NCBI RefSeq assembly: GCF_002093625.1
Contig: NZ_MRWD01000011.1
Span: forward strand, 1-64,000
DNA from: Rouxiella silvae
Lineage (GTDB): Bacteria; Pseudomonadota; Gammaproteobacteria; Enterobacterales; Enterobacteriaceae
DNA length: 64,000 bases
Direction of reading: 5' to 3'
Shown one piece after another: positions 18,174 through 27,530 of this stretch. The notes beneath the pieces were generated by a model. The model worked only from the letters and a program-made list of their open reading frames with translations. It was not told the DNA's origin and ran no database searches. Both the position numbers and the translations under genes were made by a program. Numbering within the stretch: the first letter of the stretch is position 1; every line of letters starts with the position of its first letter.

Positions 18174-20051
18174 ATGTCCGGTGACAACGTAACGCAAGAA
18201 CAGGCCCCCGCCAGCAATAAACTGTTGGCTTTGGGTGCGTTGGGCGTAGTATTTGGCGATATAGGGACCAGCCCGCTGTATACCCTGAAAACTGTTCTTT
18301 TTTTATCGGGTGACAGTCCTACGCCAGCGGTGATCCTTGGACTGCTGTCGCTTATTTTTTGGACGCTGGTCATCGTAACATCAATAAAGTATGCGCTGTT
18401 TGCCATGAAAATGGACAACAGCGGCGAAGGCGGAATACTGGCCCTGATGTCGCTGCTTGTGGATAAGAAAAAATGCCGTCCGTGGGTTATTTTTGCCGGA
18501 CTGTTTGGCGCTGCGCTGATTTACGGTGATGGGGCGATCACCCCGGCTATCTCCGTGCTTTCCGCGTTGGAAGGCATGAACATGATCCTGCCCGAATCCA
18601 AGCCCTACATCGTTCCGGCCACCGTGGTGATTTTAGTCTTACTTTTTGGTTTTCAATCCGTCGGCACTGGACGCATTGGCAAGCTATTTGGCCCGATTAT
18701 GGCGCTGTGGTTTATCGTTATTGGCGCGCTGGGGATTTGGGGCATTGTCCAGCATCCTGCGGTGTTGTTAGCGCTCAACCCGGTCTATGGCATTCATTTT
18801 TTATTCTCACACGGATTCAGTAGTTTTCTGGTGTTAGGGGGCGTCTTTCTCTGCGTAACCGGTGCGGAAGCACTGTATGCCGATATGGGCCACTTCGGCC
18901 GCCGCCCAATCTGGATTGCCTGGTTCGGGTTAGCCTTTCCTAGCCTGTTGCTCAACTATGCCGGTCAGGCCGCGCTAATACTCTCAGGCGCCGACGTGAC
19001 GCAGAATATTTTCTATCGACTCTGTCCGACGCCCCTGCTCATTCCGTTGGTCATTTTAGCCACCGTGGCCACCATTATCGCCAGTCAGGCCATTATCAGC
19101 GGCGCGTTTTCAATGACACGACAGGCGATTCAGCTGGGATGGTTGCCGCGACTGCGAATCAAGCAAACGTCGGCAGAGAGTTATGGGCAAATTTATATCG
19201 GTGTTATTAACTGGCTGCTGATGATTGCGACACTGTTTCTTACCGTGACTTTTGAGTCTTCCGACCGATTAGCCGCCGCCTACGGCATTGCGGTTTCATT
19301 CACCATGGTGATGACAACTGGGTTGCTATTTGTTTCGATGCGGGAAATATGGCGCTGGGGACTCCCCGCCAGTCTGCTGGCCGCCGGAATATTTATGGTG
19401 GTCGATATGAGTTTCCTGATAGCCAATATGGTCAAAATACTTGAGGGCGGTTATATCCCTATCCTCTTGGCGCTGGTGATTTATGCAGTAATGACCGTTT
19501 GGCACCGCGGTGTGGAAACCGCATCGCGAATTATTCATGAGAAAACTGTGCCAATAAACGACTACATGGCCGAGATTGAGCGTAACAAAATCCCTCGTGT
19601 ACCCGGTACCGCAGTGTTCCTCACCCGTTCAACCGGCACGCCAACGGTGATGAGGTGGCACGTTACGCGAAATGGCTCTCTGCACGAGCAGGTCGTGACG
19701 CTCAATATTCATATCAATAATATTCCCCGCGTTGCCTCGGGAGACCGGCTTGAAATCCGCGAGATAGCGCCCAATTTCTGGCACATCATCGCGCACTACG
19801 GCTTTATCGAACAGCCAGACATCTCAAACCTGTTTGCTTATCAGGGGATCCAAAAGCTGGGACTGGATAATGAAAATATGACCTTTTATGTCGGACACGA
19901 AACAATCGTCAAACGCGAAGGTAAAGGACGTTTACCTGTTTGGCAGCGACTTATCTTTTCGATGATGGTGCGTAACAGCGTACATGTTACCGATCATTAT
20001 CATTTACCCAGCGATCGTGTGGTTGAGATAAGCCGACAGGTAGCCGTTTAA
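18174..20051 (+). CDS. kup: Kup potassium uptake transporter, copy 1
   Basis: Inner-membrane K+/H+ symporter of the KUP/HAK/KT family, used mainly at low pH. The 625-residue length fits E. coli Kup (622). Diagnostic motifs are [36 protein letters not shown] and YGDGAITPAISVLSALEG; about 12 membrane segments are followed by the cytoplasmic tail with RVPGTAVFLTR. The ATG has GAGG upstream. A second kup lies at 42392; the two differ clearly throughout, so this is not a recent duplication. Confidence 0.93.
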   Translation: MSGDNVTQEQAPASNKLLALGALGVVFGDIGTSPLYTLKTVLFLSGDSPTPAVILGLLSLIFWTLVIVTSIKYALFAMKMDNSGEGGILALMSLLVDKKKCRPWVIFAGLFGAALIYGDGAITPAISVLSALEGMNMILPESKPYIVPATVVILVLLFGFQSVGTGRIGKLFGPIMALWFIVIGALGIWGIVQHPAVLLALNPVYGIHFLFSHGFSSFLVLGGVFLCVTGAEALYADMGHFGRRPIWIAWFGLAFPSLLLNYAGQAALILSGADVTQNIFYRLCPTPLLIPLVILATVATIIASQAIISGAFSMTRQAIQLGWLPRLRIKQTSAESYGQIYIGVINWLLMIATLFLTVTFESSDRLAAAYGIAVSFTMVMTTGLLFVSMREIWRWGLPASLLAAGIFMVVDMSFLIANMVKILEGGYIPILLALVIYAVMTVWHRGVETASRIIHEKTVPINDYMAEIERNKIPRVPGTAVFLTRSTGTPTVMRWHVTRNGSLHEQVVTLNIHINNIPRVASGDRLEIREIAPNFWHIIAHYGFIEQPDISNLFAYQGIQKLGLDNENMTFYVGHETIVKREGKGRLPVWQRLIFSMMVRNSVHVTDHYHLPSDRVVEISRQVAV

Positions 20052-20056
20052 TGAAA

Positions 20057-20098
20057 AACCCAGGAACAGGCAGCTGCATGCGGCCTAACTCCTGGGTT
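20057..20098 (-). terminator. terminator between kup and the glycine-zipper lipoprotein gene
   Basis: AACCCAGGA and TCCTGGGTT form a nine-pair stem with a 24-base loop. On the minus strand it is followed by TTTTTCAT, so it best serves the leftward lipoprotein gene; it may also stop kup. Confidence 0.65.
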
Positions 20099-20141
20099 AT
20101 CTACTTTTACTGAAGCGTTATTGTTGCCATTGCGGAACAGT

Positions 20142-20708
20142 TTAAGGCGTGTAGTCCGGTGGCATGCCAGATTCATGTGATGGCGTGTAATCAGGGGGGA
20201 CGCTCGTACCGCCCTGTTCATTGTAGTCTGGCGGCACCTCTTCAAAGGTCGTAGGCGCTACATATCCCGCAGGCATCGGCACTTTGTTACCTTTGGCATA
20301 CATGCACTGAACATAGACGCTGTTATAACGCCGCTGTATGTCATCATTACTTTGCATTGATGAACCGTTACCCATCGCACTTCCAATCAACAGACCCGAA
20401 CCCGCACCTATTAATGCTCCCGGCCCCGCATGACCCGACGCAGCACCTAAAAGTGCGCCACCGGCGGCACCGATAAGCGTGCCACCTACGGCAGTATTCA
20501 CCGCGCTATCGTTGGCCCGCTGAGAAGCGCGCCCCAAATTGTTTCTGGCATAAATTTGACAGCTTGCATCGTCGTTGGCGAACTGCTCATAGCTTTTACC
20601 GGTTCCCGGAAGTGCCGTAACGTCAGGACCGGTTGGCGGACTCACGCATCCCGCCAGAAGTAAGGCACTCAGTGCAACGGCCGCAGGTGCACACGCATAA
20701 AATTTCAT
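20142..20708 (-). CDS. glycine-zipper outer-membrane lipoprotein with PPDY repeats
   Basis: A 188-residue lipoprotein. From the ATG at 20708 it begins MKFYACAPAAVALSALLLAGC, a lipoprotein signal with LAGC. Residues about 75-120 form a glycine-zipper stretch (VGGTLIGAAGGALLGAASG, GALIGAGSGLLIGSAMG) of the YMGG/OmpA-linker type that inserts in membranes. The C-terminus repeats PPDY three times. Such proteins are envelope or stress associated, but no specific function is known. An upstream in-frame ATG adds eight residues and is less likely. Confidence 0.8.
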   Translation of the reverse strand: MKFYACAPAAVALSALLLAGCVSPPTGPDVTALPGTGKSYEQFANDDASCQIYARNNLGRASQRANDSAVNTAVGGTLIGAAGGALLGAASGHAGPGALIGAGSGLLIGSAMGNGSSMQSNDDIQRRYNSVYVQCMYAKGNKVPMPAGYVAPTTFEEVPPDYNEQGGTSVPPDYTPSHESGMPPDYTP

Positions 20709-20747
20709 CTTATATGACCTCGATTGCAGCAAATTTCACACGGTTTA

Positions 20748-21080
20748 TTAGTGCGGTGCCACTTTCAACCAACCTGACGGGCAGCGCGGAACCTGAGGAT
20801 AATACCCCTCTGGCCTGCGGCAGTAGTATGAGACGACTGGCGCCGGTTTTTCGACATAAACCCTAGGTGCCGGAGGGGTAACATAAACTACCGGCGGTGG
20901 GCCGACGTAGCGCGGCGGTCCCCAATAGTAAGGATCCGGTCCCCAGTAAGGACCAACACCGACCACCACCCTCGGGCCGCCCCAACCTCGGTGGTAATAG
21001 CCCCAGGCAAAGGCCGATTGACTTGCGCCCAGGCCCAATAACAAACTGGCACAAACGCCAAATAACATGAGTTTTTTCAT
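20748..21080 (-). CDS. small exported Tyr/Pro/Trp-rich protein
   Basis: A 110-residue protein starting MKKLMLFGVCASLLLGLGAS with signal-peptidase-I-type cleavage after SAFA. The mature part is rich in Tyr, Pro and Gly (HRGWGGPRVVVGVGPYWGP, YYWGPPRYVGPPPVVYV) and ends with a Cys pair around YYCRRPEGYYPQVPRCPSG. It resembles small periplasmic or surface proteins common in Proteobacteria with no known activity. The longer frame from 21323 has no signal sequence and was not used. It probably has its own promoter, 39 bases upstream of the glycine-zipper gene. Confidence 0.7.
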   Translation of the reverse strand: MKKLMLFGVCASLLLGLGASQSAFAWGYYHRGWGGPRVVVGVGPYWGPDPYYWGPPRYVGPPPVVYVTPPAPRVYVEKPAPVVSYYCRRPEGYYPQVPRCPSGWLKVAPH

Positions 21081-21295
21081 CACAGACCTTCGAATGCAGA
21101 GACAAGATTGACTGAATCTACTATACGCCGGAGGCCGCTGACTGTTAGGGAGGGAGTGGTAAAACATTCGTAAAATTGAAGCACCAATAATGGAGAGATT
21201 GTTTGAATAAATGTCATTGGTGGGAAGTCGGTAATGAAAAATGCCTGCCGCTAATGTCAGTCGGCAGGCATGAGGATATCGCGAAGGCCGTATTT

Positions 21296-22615
21296 CTAGT
21301 TTTTCGCGGCGGTTACCCGCCAAACGGTATTGCCGGCGTCGTCAGCAATGAGCAGGCCGCCCTGCTTGTCCATCGCCAGCCCGACCGGCAGACCGCGAAC
21401 CTGTTTCTGGTCGTCGGTGAGGAATCCGGTCACCACTGGTTTTGGCTGACCGACCGGCTTGCCGTCCTTAAAGGCTACATACACCACCTGATAGCCGTTC
21501 AACGGTTTACGGTTCCAACTGCCGTGCTCACTGATAAACGCCCCGCCGCGATATTCGACCGGTAAATTATCGCCGGTGTAAAACCACAGTCCGAGCGGCG
21601 CAACGTGTGAACTCAGCGCATAGTCAGGTTTGATGGCCTTTGCGACCCAGTCTGGGCGCTGAGGACGTACGCGCTGGTCAACGTGCTGGCCGTAATAACT
21701 GTACGGCCAGCCGTAAAACGCATGCTCCTGCACTGAGGTCATATAGTCTGGCACCAAGTCAGCGCCGATTTCGTCACGTTCGTTTACCACCGCCCAAAGC
21801 TTGCCAGACTGAGGCTCCCACTGAAGGCCGGTCGGGTTGCGCAGTCCGCTGGCATAAATACGGCTTGCGCCCGTCGCGACGTCAACCTCAAGCACGTCGG
21901 CACGTCGATATTCCGCCCCAATACCATTTTCAGTAATATTACTGTTTGAACCTACCCCCACGTAAAGCTTGCTGCCGTCGGGGCTGGCGAGCAGTGATTT
22001 GGTCCAATGATGATTAATCGGTCCGCCCGGCAGGTCGGTCAACTGGGTGCCAGAGTCGGTGATTTTTGTTTCACCGCTTTGATAATGATATTTCATCAGG
22101 CTGTCGGCGTTGGCGACGTAAAGCTCGTTACCAATCAGTTGCACGCCAAACGGCGAGTGCAGATTTTCGAGGAAAATGTGTTTTTCCCAGGTTTTGCCAT
22201 CACCGTTGGCGTTTCTCAACAGCGTGATGCGGTTGCCGCCGGGGCCGCCCTTGCCCGAGGCTTTTTGCACCATACCCATGATTAACTCTTTAGGTTTACT
22301 GATAACGCCTGGAGGGCTGTTGGCCTCGACCACCAAAACATCGCCATTAGGCAGCACGGTTATTTGCCGTGGATGCATCAATCCATCGGCGACTTTTTCA
22401 ATTTTCAATCCGTCGGCGACCTTCGGCATTTCACCGCTTTTCCAGGCTGTGCCGCTGGGAACCTGCATCGGTGGCAGCAGGAAGTTTTTAGCAGCGGGCA
22501 ATACTGGGTCGCTGCCAATTTGCTGTTCGGGGGATATTTTTGCCGAGTCGTCACAGCCGACAAGCAGCAGCGGCAATGTGACCGCCAGTGCGGAAAGTGC
22601 ATAATGTTTTTTCAT
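21296..22615 (-). CDS. PQQ/sorbosone dehydrogenase-like lipoprotein
   Basis: A 439-residue lipoprotein (signal MKKHYALSALAVTLPLLLVG, then Cys) with the six-bladed beta-propeller of the glucose/sorbosone dehydrogenase family. Motifs are LMHPRQITVLPNGDVLVVE, GLRNPTGLQWEPQSGKLW, NERDEIGADLVPDY, EHGSWNRKPLNGY and GLLIADDAGNTVWRV. Related proteins bind PQQ and oxidise sugars or aldehydes in the periplasm, but many lack proven activity. AAGGAG stands before the ATG. It follows the DUF2231 membrane protein by 11 bases, so that protein may anchor it or pass electrons from it. Confidence 0.82.
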   Translation of the reverse strand: MKKHYALSALAVTLPLLLVGCDDSAKISPEQQIGSDPVLPAAKNFLLPPMQVPSGTAWKSGEMPKVADGLKIEKVADGLMHPRQITVLPNGDVLVVEANSPPGVISKPKELIMGMVQKASGKGGPGGNRITLLRNANGDGKTWEKHIFLENLHSPFGVQLIGNELYVANADSLMKYHYQSGETKITDSGTQLTDLPGGPINHHWTKSLLASPDGSKLYVGVGSNSNITENGIGAEYRRADVLEVDVATGASRIYASGLRNPTGLQWEPQSGKLWAVVNERDEIGADLVPDYMTSVQEHAFYGWPYSYYGQHVDQRVRPQRPDWVAKAIKPDYALSSHVAPLGLWFYTGDNLPVEYRGGAFISEHGSWNRKPLNGYQVVYVAFKDGKPVGQPKPVVTGFLTDDQKQVRGLPVGLAMDKQGGLLIADDAGNTVWRVTAAKN

Positions 22616-22626
22616 AACGCTTCTCC

Positions 22627-23052
22627 TTAAGCCGTGCGGTCGCGCAGCGCGAGTTGCAGATTGGCCAACAGCAGCAGGACGACCACCAGTGTAGACAGTG
22701 TGACCCCTGCGGGCACGACAGCGTAGGCATCACGGCTGTGAATGAAGGCGTTGAAAATCGACAGTACGATTGCCAGCGCGTTGGCCCAAAAGTGCAGCTT
22801 AATCGGCGAATTTTGCGGGTAATCGCTGCCAATCCAGACTTGTACAAGATTTATCAGTCGCGGAATAATGGCTAAAAACAGGCCAAAAACGATCAGCCAG
22901 CTCGCGGCCTGGGTCCAGGCGATTTCTGTGCTGAAAACATAAATAATATCGAATATCCACGCGGCGGTGAAAAAGCCAATAGGCAGCGGGTCAAGTAAGG
23001 CAAAAATGCCGACGGCCAGTGCAGAATATCTTGAGGATCGCAGAGAGGTCAT
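22627..23052 (-). CDS. DUF2231 membrane protein
   Basis: A 141-residue inner-membrane protein with four hydrophobic segments. FALLDPLPIGFFTAAWIFDI and ARLINLVQVW-like spacing, here IPRLINLVQVWIGSDYP, match the DUF2231 family often found next to periplasmic dehydrogenases. A strong AAGGAG precedes the ATG. First gene of a two-gene unit with the sorbosone-dehydrogenase-like gene. An electron-transfer role is inferred only from such pairing. Confidence 0.8.
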   Translation of the reverse strand: MTSLRSSRYSALAVGIFALLDPLPIGFFTAAWIFDIIYVFSTEIAWTQAASWLIVFGLFLAIIPRLINLVQVWIGSDYPQNSPIKLHFWANALAIVLSIFNAFIHSRDAYAVVPAGVTLSTLVVVLLLLANLQLALRDRTA

Positions 23053-23213
23053 TCACAAGCTCCTTATGAAAACTGAGTATCAGCGATGCCGTTTGTTGGC
23101 GGTCACCGCTGGCTATACTTGTGAAAGATTAGTAAATTTTATGAATTTATGTGTGTGGATATAAAAAAAAGCGAATTGGGCTGGGCCAAAAAAAACCGAC
23201 TAAGGGTGATATT

Positions 23214-24320
23214 TTAACTGACCCCTCCATTCAGGGAGCCTCGTTTCTCGACATATTCCAGCGCAGCTCGCAGCGATTTTTCACTCGGGGAGTTAGGCAG
23301 TAAATGAATAGACTCTGTGGATTTCAACGTGCGGGCGATCAGTCGGTCAATCTGCTGCGCATCGTGAATATCAACCTCGAGTTCAGCCAGGCTAACCGGC
23401 AAATCTAGACGTTGATACAGCGCAATCAGCTGGTCGACAACTTCAAACTGCTCTAGCAGCGCGCTTTGCACCAGAATGCCGTAGGCGACTTTGGTGCCGT
23501 GTAGGTAAGCATCGGTTTGCGGTAACGCAGTCAAGCCGTTGTGCACTGAGTGAGCCGCTGCGATTCGGGTGTAACGTTCTCCCAGACCGCCCACCAGCCC
23601 GCCGCCGGCAATAATAGCGTCGATCACATTAATTAACGGCTTGGTCAGCTTTTTCTCAGCCTGCGCCTGTAGCGCAATCTCACTTTCATTAAGTAACACG
23701 TCGCGGATGGTTAAGGCCGTATTGAGACCCAACTGTGCGGTTAATGGAACGGCTTCTGGCTGCGGACAGAGAACCACCGCTTCGTACCATTTTGCCAACG
23801 TATCACCAATACCGGCCAGCAGATAGGCCTTCGGCGCGTGAAGAATTATTGTCGGCTCCACCAGCACCAGATGATTAGCATCGTTAAAGATTTCATAATG
23901 CAGTGCGGTGCCCTCATCGCTGTACCACACTGAAAGCGGTGTCCAGGCCGCACAGGTGGCGGCAATGGTCGGAATAGCCACCACGTTTAGGCCTAAACGA
24001 CGCGCAACGACCTTAGCCGTGTCCAGCACCGCGCCGCCGCCAATGCCAATGACCACCCGCCGATCGTCAGCGGCGATATCCACAATGCGTTGAACTTCGG
24101 TTTCGCTACAGTGCGCCTTAAACAACGCATGTTTAGCCTGAGCATGACCAAACTCGGACGGAAGAAAATCGCGAGCAGCCGCAAGTGCACGTTCGCCATA
24201 AATCCACAGTGCATTTTGCAACTGCTCAGCAGTGTAAAAGTCTTTGATACGTTCGATTGCACCTGGGAATGAAAAATAGTTTGCGGGGCCAGTCACCACG
24301 CGAATAGCAATATCGCTCAT
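23214..24320 (-). CDS. hcxA: hydroxycarboxylate dehydrogenase A (YbdH)
   Basis: Metal-dependent dehydrogenase of the iron-alcohol/glycerol dehydrogenase superfamily that reduces 2-oxoacids such as 2-oxoglutarate or 2-oxobutyrate. The 368 residues align along their length with E. coli YbdH: VVTGPANYFSFPGAIERI, VVIGIGGGAVLDTAKVVARR (NAD site), VPTIAATCAAWTPLSVWY-like IPTIAATCAAWTPLSVWY, LAGIGDTLAKWYEAVVLCPQ and AAAHSVHNGLTALPQT with a metal-ligand His. Monocistronic. Confidence 0.92.
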   Translation of the reverse strand: MSDIAIRVVTGPANYFSFPGAIERIKDFYTAEQLQNALWIYGERALAAARDFLPSEFGHAQAKHALFKAHCSETEVQRIVDIAADDRRVVIGIGGGAVLDTAKVVARRLGLNVVAIPTIAATCAAWTPLSVWYSDEGTALHYEIFNDANHLVLVEPTIILHAPKAYLLAGIGDTLAKWYEAVVLCPQPEAVPLTAQLGLNTALTIRDVLLNESEIALQAQAEKKLTKPLINVIDAIIAGGGLVGGLGERYTRIAAAHSVHNGLTALPQTDAYLHGTKVAYGILVQSALLEQFEVVDQLIALYQRLDLPVSLAELEVDIHDAQQIDRLIARTLKSTESIHLLPNSPSEKSLRAALEYVEKRGSLNGGVS

Positions 24321-24475
24321 TGAAAAACCTTTAATTTATACGTTATTTATCGACTATCAATATCCTACATCTAGCCATCCAGATGGATAATAACTTTTTG
24401 ATATAACCTTATTCGCCGATCGGTGCCGATCCGCTAGAATAGTCCGTGCCTATCCGCTGAATGACAGAGAATTTA

Positions 24476-24787
24476 ATGAAAAATATCACTTTTTATCGTC
24501 GCTTTGAGTCAGACATAGTTGCCGGGCGTAAAACAATAACGCTGCGGGATAAAAGCGATGCAGATTATACGACCGGAGACATCGTTAGCGTGGCGCGCTA
24601 TGAGGACAATCAGTTCTTCTGCCATATCAAAGTTAATGCCGTGACGCCGGTGAGTTTTCATCAGCTAAATCAGGATCACGCGCGGCAGGAGAACATGACG
24701 TTGGAACAGCTGAAATCAACGATCGCCGAAATTTATCCCGGGATCGTTGAGCTTTATATGATTGAATTTATGCTCTGCAAAGCGTGA
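24476..24787 (+). CDS. yqfB: N4-acetylcytidine amidohydrolase, ASCH domain
   Basis: Small ASCH-fold enzyme that hydrolyses N4-acetylcytidine, probably for salvage of modified RNA nucleosides. The 103-residue product has ITFYRRFESDIVAGRKTITL with the conserved Lys, then HARQENMTLEQLKSTIAEIYPG, matching E. coli YqfB (103). I use the ATG at 24476, which gives the same length as YqfB; a start at 24461 adds five residues. Confidence 0.92.
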   Translation: MKNITFYRRFESDIVAGRKTITLRDKSDADYTTGDIVSVARYEDNQFFCHIKVNAVTPVSFHQLNQDHARQENMTLEQLKSTIAEIYPGIVELYMIEFMLCKA

Positions 24788-24813
24788 AGTATTCCACGCC
24801 TTAGGTTGGTAAC

Positions 24814-25455
24814 TTATGAAGCCCAGCGAGAGCCGCGAATAATCGAGCAGAAGTTACCTTTGTCGAATCCCGGCTGTTTATCGGCAATAACGTCAGCCTT
24901 CACATTCCCAAAGGAGGTATGAGGTTTGCCTTTCACGCCGTCATAAAAGGCACTAATGATATCTTCTTTAAACTGCGGCGTACGCGGATGCGCGGCTACC
25001 ACGGCTTCGCGCTGCTCATCGTCGTAACCTTGATAGTTAATGCCCAGCACGTCCATCTCCACCCCCGCCGTAACCAGCGCAATAACCGGGTCCATAAACT
25101 CCGGGATCCCCGGTGTGGTATGCAGCGCAATGGCGGTCCACACTTTATCGATATCCGCCTGACTGACAGTATGCTGGCGTAAAAACTCGCGCGCCGCGTT
25201 CGCTCCGTCAACTTCAAAACGTTTATCACAGCTGCAGTGGTCGTGCGTCAGCCCCATGTCGTGAAACATACAACCGATATACAGCAGCTCGCTGTCGACC
25301 GCCAACCCACGCTGTTTTCCGGCCAGCGCGCCCCAGTAATATACGCGGCTTGAGTGATTAAACAGCAGCTCTGATTCAGTATCACGCACCAGTTCGGTGG
25401 CCTCACGCGCCATTTTACTGTCGGGAATACGAATGCCGTTAATGTTGAGAGTCAT
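24814..25455 (-). CDS. HD-domain phosphohydrolase-like protein
   Basis: A 213-residue cytoplasmic HD-superfamily protein. HSSRVYYW, GCMFHDMGLTHDH and the later IALHTTPGIP supply the His, His-Asp and downstream His/Asp metal ligands. It resembles the cyanamide-hydratase-like branch of HD proteins rather than dGTPases. Start at 25455 (MTLNINGIRIPDSKMA); an upstream frame adds 36 residues of intergenic character. It diverges from a GlxA-type regulator that may control it. Substrate unknown. Confidence 0.78.
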   Translation of the reverse strand: MTLNINGIRIPDSKMAREATELVRDTESELLFNHSSRVYYWGALAGKQRGLAVDSELLYIGCMFHDMGLTHDHCSCDKRFEVDGANAAREFLRQHTVSQADIDKVWTAIALHTTPGIPEFMDPVIALVTAGVEMDVLGINYQGYDDEQREAVVAAHPRTPQFKEDIISAFYDGVKGKPHTSFGNVKADVIADKQPGFDKGNFCSIIRGSRWAS

Positions 25456-25575
25456 AGTCTGTTCTGCCTGTGTCAGTGTGTGGACAGCCAGAATAAAACG
25501 CGGACAGTGAGTCCTCAATAGTATTAATATGACGATATCAGACATAATGACCCCCTCAGACACCGGAGCATAAAA

Positions 25576-26547
25576 ATGATCAAGCGCGTGCAGATTTTAG
25601 CCATTCCCGGGGTGCAGTTGCTCGATGTTTCAGGGCCATTGGACGTTTTTGCCGAAGTGAATCAGCAATTAGGTCGCAAGGTGTATCAGCTTGAAGTGCT
25701 GGCGCTGGAGGCGTTAAAGATTGTCACCTCATCCGGTATTTGTTTACTGGCTGAACGCCTGCTCGACGATAACCGTGATGAATCAGTCGATACCTTTCTT
25801 GTGGCGGGTGCGCCGGACATTGCGCAGTTTTCCCCTTCCCAATCGCTGCTTGAGGTCATTCGCCAGCGTGCGTTAAACAGTCATCGCTATGGTTCGGTGT
25901 GCACCGGCGCCCTGCTTCTGGCTGCTACCGGCCTGCTCGATGGTCATCGCGTCACCACTCACTGGTCAGTAGCCGAGGATTTTGCTCGCCGTTATCCACA
26001 AATACAGGTCGACGCCGACGCGATTTATATTGCCGAAGGTCCCCTTAGAACCGCCGCAGGCGTGACCTCGGGATTGGATTTGGCGTTGATGATGGTGGAG
26101 GAAGATTTCGGGCGCGACGTGGCGATGTTGGTCGCCGCACGGCTGGTGATGTTCTTTAAACGTCCGGGCGGACAAATGCAGTTCAGCCGTTCAGGACGTA
26201 CGTCGTTAAGTGGCCGTTCCGCGTTGCAAGATTTACAACGCTGGGTTATCGCCAATTTAACCCAGCCGCTGTCAGTGCAGTCGATGGCAGAACACATGGG
26301 GGTCAGTCCTCGCCACCTTTCACGTCTTTTTACGCAGGAGATGGGTCTGACGCCGGGTGAATGGCTGGAGCAGGAGCGAATTAATCAGGCGCGTTTTCTG
26401 CTGGAGTCATCCGAACTTTCACCCAAGCAAATCGCCGACAGATGCGGCTATTCGAGTATTGATATCCTGCGCCGTGCTTTTCATCGACAGCTCAAAACCA
26501 GTCCTGCGCAGTACCGCAAATATTATCATCACCAGGCCGGAGGCTGA
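25576..26547 (+). CDS. GlxA-type transcriptional regulator (DJ-1/PfpI domain plus AraC helix-turn-helix)
   Basis: A 323-residue regulator. Residues about 1-170 are a DJ-1/PfpI-like domain with VQLLDVSGPLDVFAEVN and SVCTGALLLAATGLLDGH, in which the nucleophile-elbow Cys is kept. The C-terminal ~100 residues are AraC type: MAEHMGVSPRHLSRLFTQE and IADRCGYSSIDILRRAFHRQ. Ribosome site CGGAG. It diverges from the HD hydrolase and its 3' end overlaps the convergent LysR gene by 19 bases. Many homologues act as activators of amine or amide catabolism; the effector is unknown. Confidence 0.88.
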   Translation: MIKRVQILAIPGVQLLDVSGPLDVFAEVNQQLGRKVYQLEVLALEALKIVTSSGICLLAERLLDDNRDESVDTFLVAGAPDIAQFSPSQSLLEVIRQRALNSHRYGSVCTGALLLAATGLLDGHRVTTHWSVAEDFARRYPQIQVDADAIYIAEGPLRTAAGVTSGLDLALMMVEEDFGRDVAMLVAARLVMFFKRPGGQMQFSRSGRTSLSGRSALQDLQRWVIANLTQPLSVQSMAEHMGVSPRHLSRLFTQEMGLTPGEWLEQERINQARFLLESSELSPKQIADRCGYSSIDILRRAFHRQLKTSPAQYRKYYHHQAGG

Positions 26548-27410
26548 GACAGCGGACTGGCAGCGTACTCTGCGGCCACTGCCTCGAGCCAGCGACAGAA
26601 TATATCGGCTTTGCGATTCTGTTTTTGCCGCCGCAGGGCTACGTAACTCAGGCCACTTTCGATAAACCCACAGGGCGCCTGCAAGCGCCCCGCCTTCACA
26701 TCTTCTGCTACCAGAGGCCAAGGTGCAATGGCCACGCCCAGACCCGCAATGGCGGCCTCGAGCATAAAATAGAAATGTTCAAACTCGCCCGCGTCACTGC
26801 CCCGCTGATTAACGTTTGCCCGCCGCCGCCAGTCGGCCCATGCACTGCGCCGCGATACGGTATGCAGCAGTGCGGAACCGTCACTCAGTGAGATCGACGG
26901 CGCGTGAACGGGCCCAAACCTCTCGTTGAACAACTCAATAACCACAACGCCTGGCGGCCAAGGGGCATTCCCTACGCGTACGGCTACGTCAACATTGTTG
27001 CCGATCGGGTCAGACGAGGTGCCTGAGGAGTTGAGCCGCACCTCAATACCGGGATGCGCGGCCTGAAAATGATGCAGGCGCGGAATAAGCCAGCGCATAG
27101 TAAAGGTACCGGGACAAGACACGTCCAGCGTGCCTTCATCGCTGTCGGCAATCTGGCCGATGGCGGCTTCCATTTGGTCAAAGGCGGCGGTTAAGGCAGG
27201 CAGCAGCGTTCGGCCCGTTTCAGAGAGCTTGGGTGCATGCTTAGACCCCTCGAACAGCGCCACGCCCAACCACTCCTCAAGCTGTTGCACCTGTCGGCTG
27301 ACGGCACCGTGAGTCACATTCAACTCCTCTGCACCTTGCTTGATCAGGCCAAGACGGCCGGCTGCTTCAAACGCCCGTAGTGAATTTAAGGAAGGTAACT
27401 TTCTTGCCAT
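26529..27410 (-). CDS. LysR-family regulator, GcvA-like
   Basis: A 293-residue LysR protein. The N-terminal winged helix reads LPSLNSLRAFEAAGRLG and ELNVTHGAVSRQVQQLEEWLG, the pattern of the GcvA/AmpR subgroup; the substrate-binding domain has VRLNSSGTSSDPIGNNVDVAVR. Start at 27410 (MARKLPSLNSL); an ATG five codons upstream is possible. It is divergent from the TSUP exporter, which is its most likely target. Confidence 0.86.
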   Translation of the reverse strand: MARKLPSLNSLRAFEAAGRLGLIKQGAEELNVTHGAVSRQVQQLEEWLGVALFEGSKHAPKLSETGRTLLPALTAAFDQMEAAIGQIADSDEGTLDVSCPGTFTMRWLIPRLHHFQAAHPGIEVRLNSSGTSSDPIGNNVDVAVRVGNAPWPPGVVVIELFNERFGPVHAPSISLSDGSALLHTVSRRSAWADWRRRANVNQRGSDAGEFEHFYFMLEAAIAGLGVAIAPWPLVAEDVKAGRLQAPCGFIESGLSYVALRRQKQNRKADIFCRWLEAVAAEYAASPLSQPPAW

Positions 27411-27530
27411 GTGATTTTTTCTCACTTAATGCAGCCGAATAACTCGATTAACGCTGATTAAATCATCGAGTAAATTGTGATGTAAAGAATAAGTCAGTAT
27501 AAAAATTCACTTAGCGGGAGAAGAAACAAC

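Noticed and set aside
18181-18193. Near-matS GTGACAACGTAAC in kup copy 1
   Set aside because: One mismatch to the consensus in an invariant position, within coding sequence.
20863-21105. 80-codon minus-strand frame over the small exported protein
   Set aside because: Alternative frame of the Tyr/Pro-rich gene; it lacks a signal peptide and a ribosome site.
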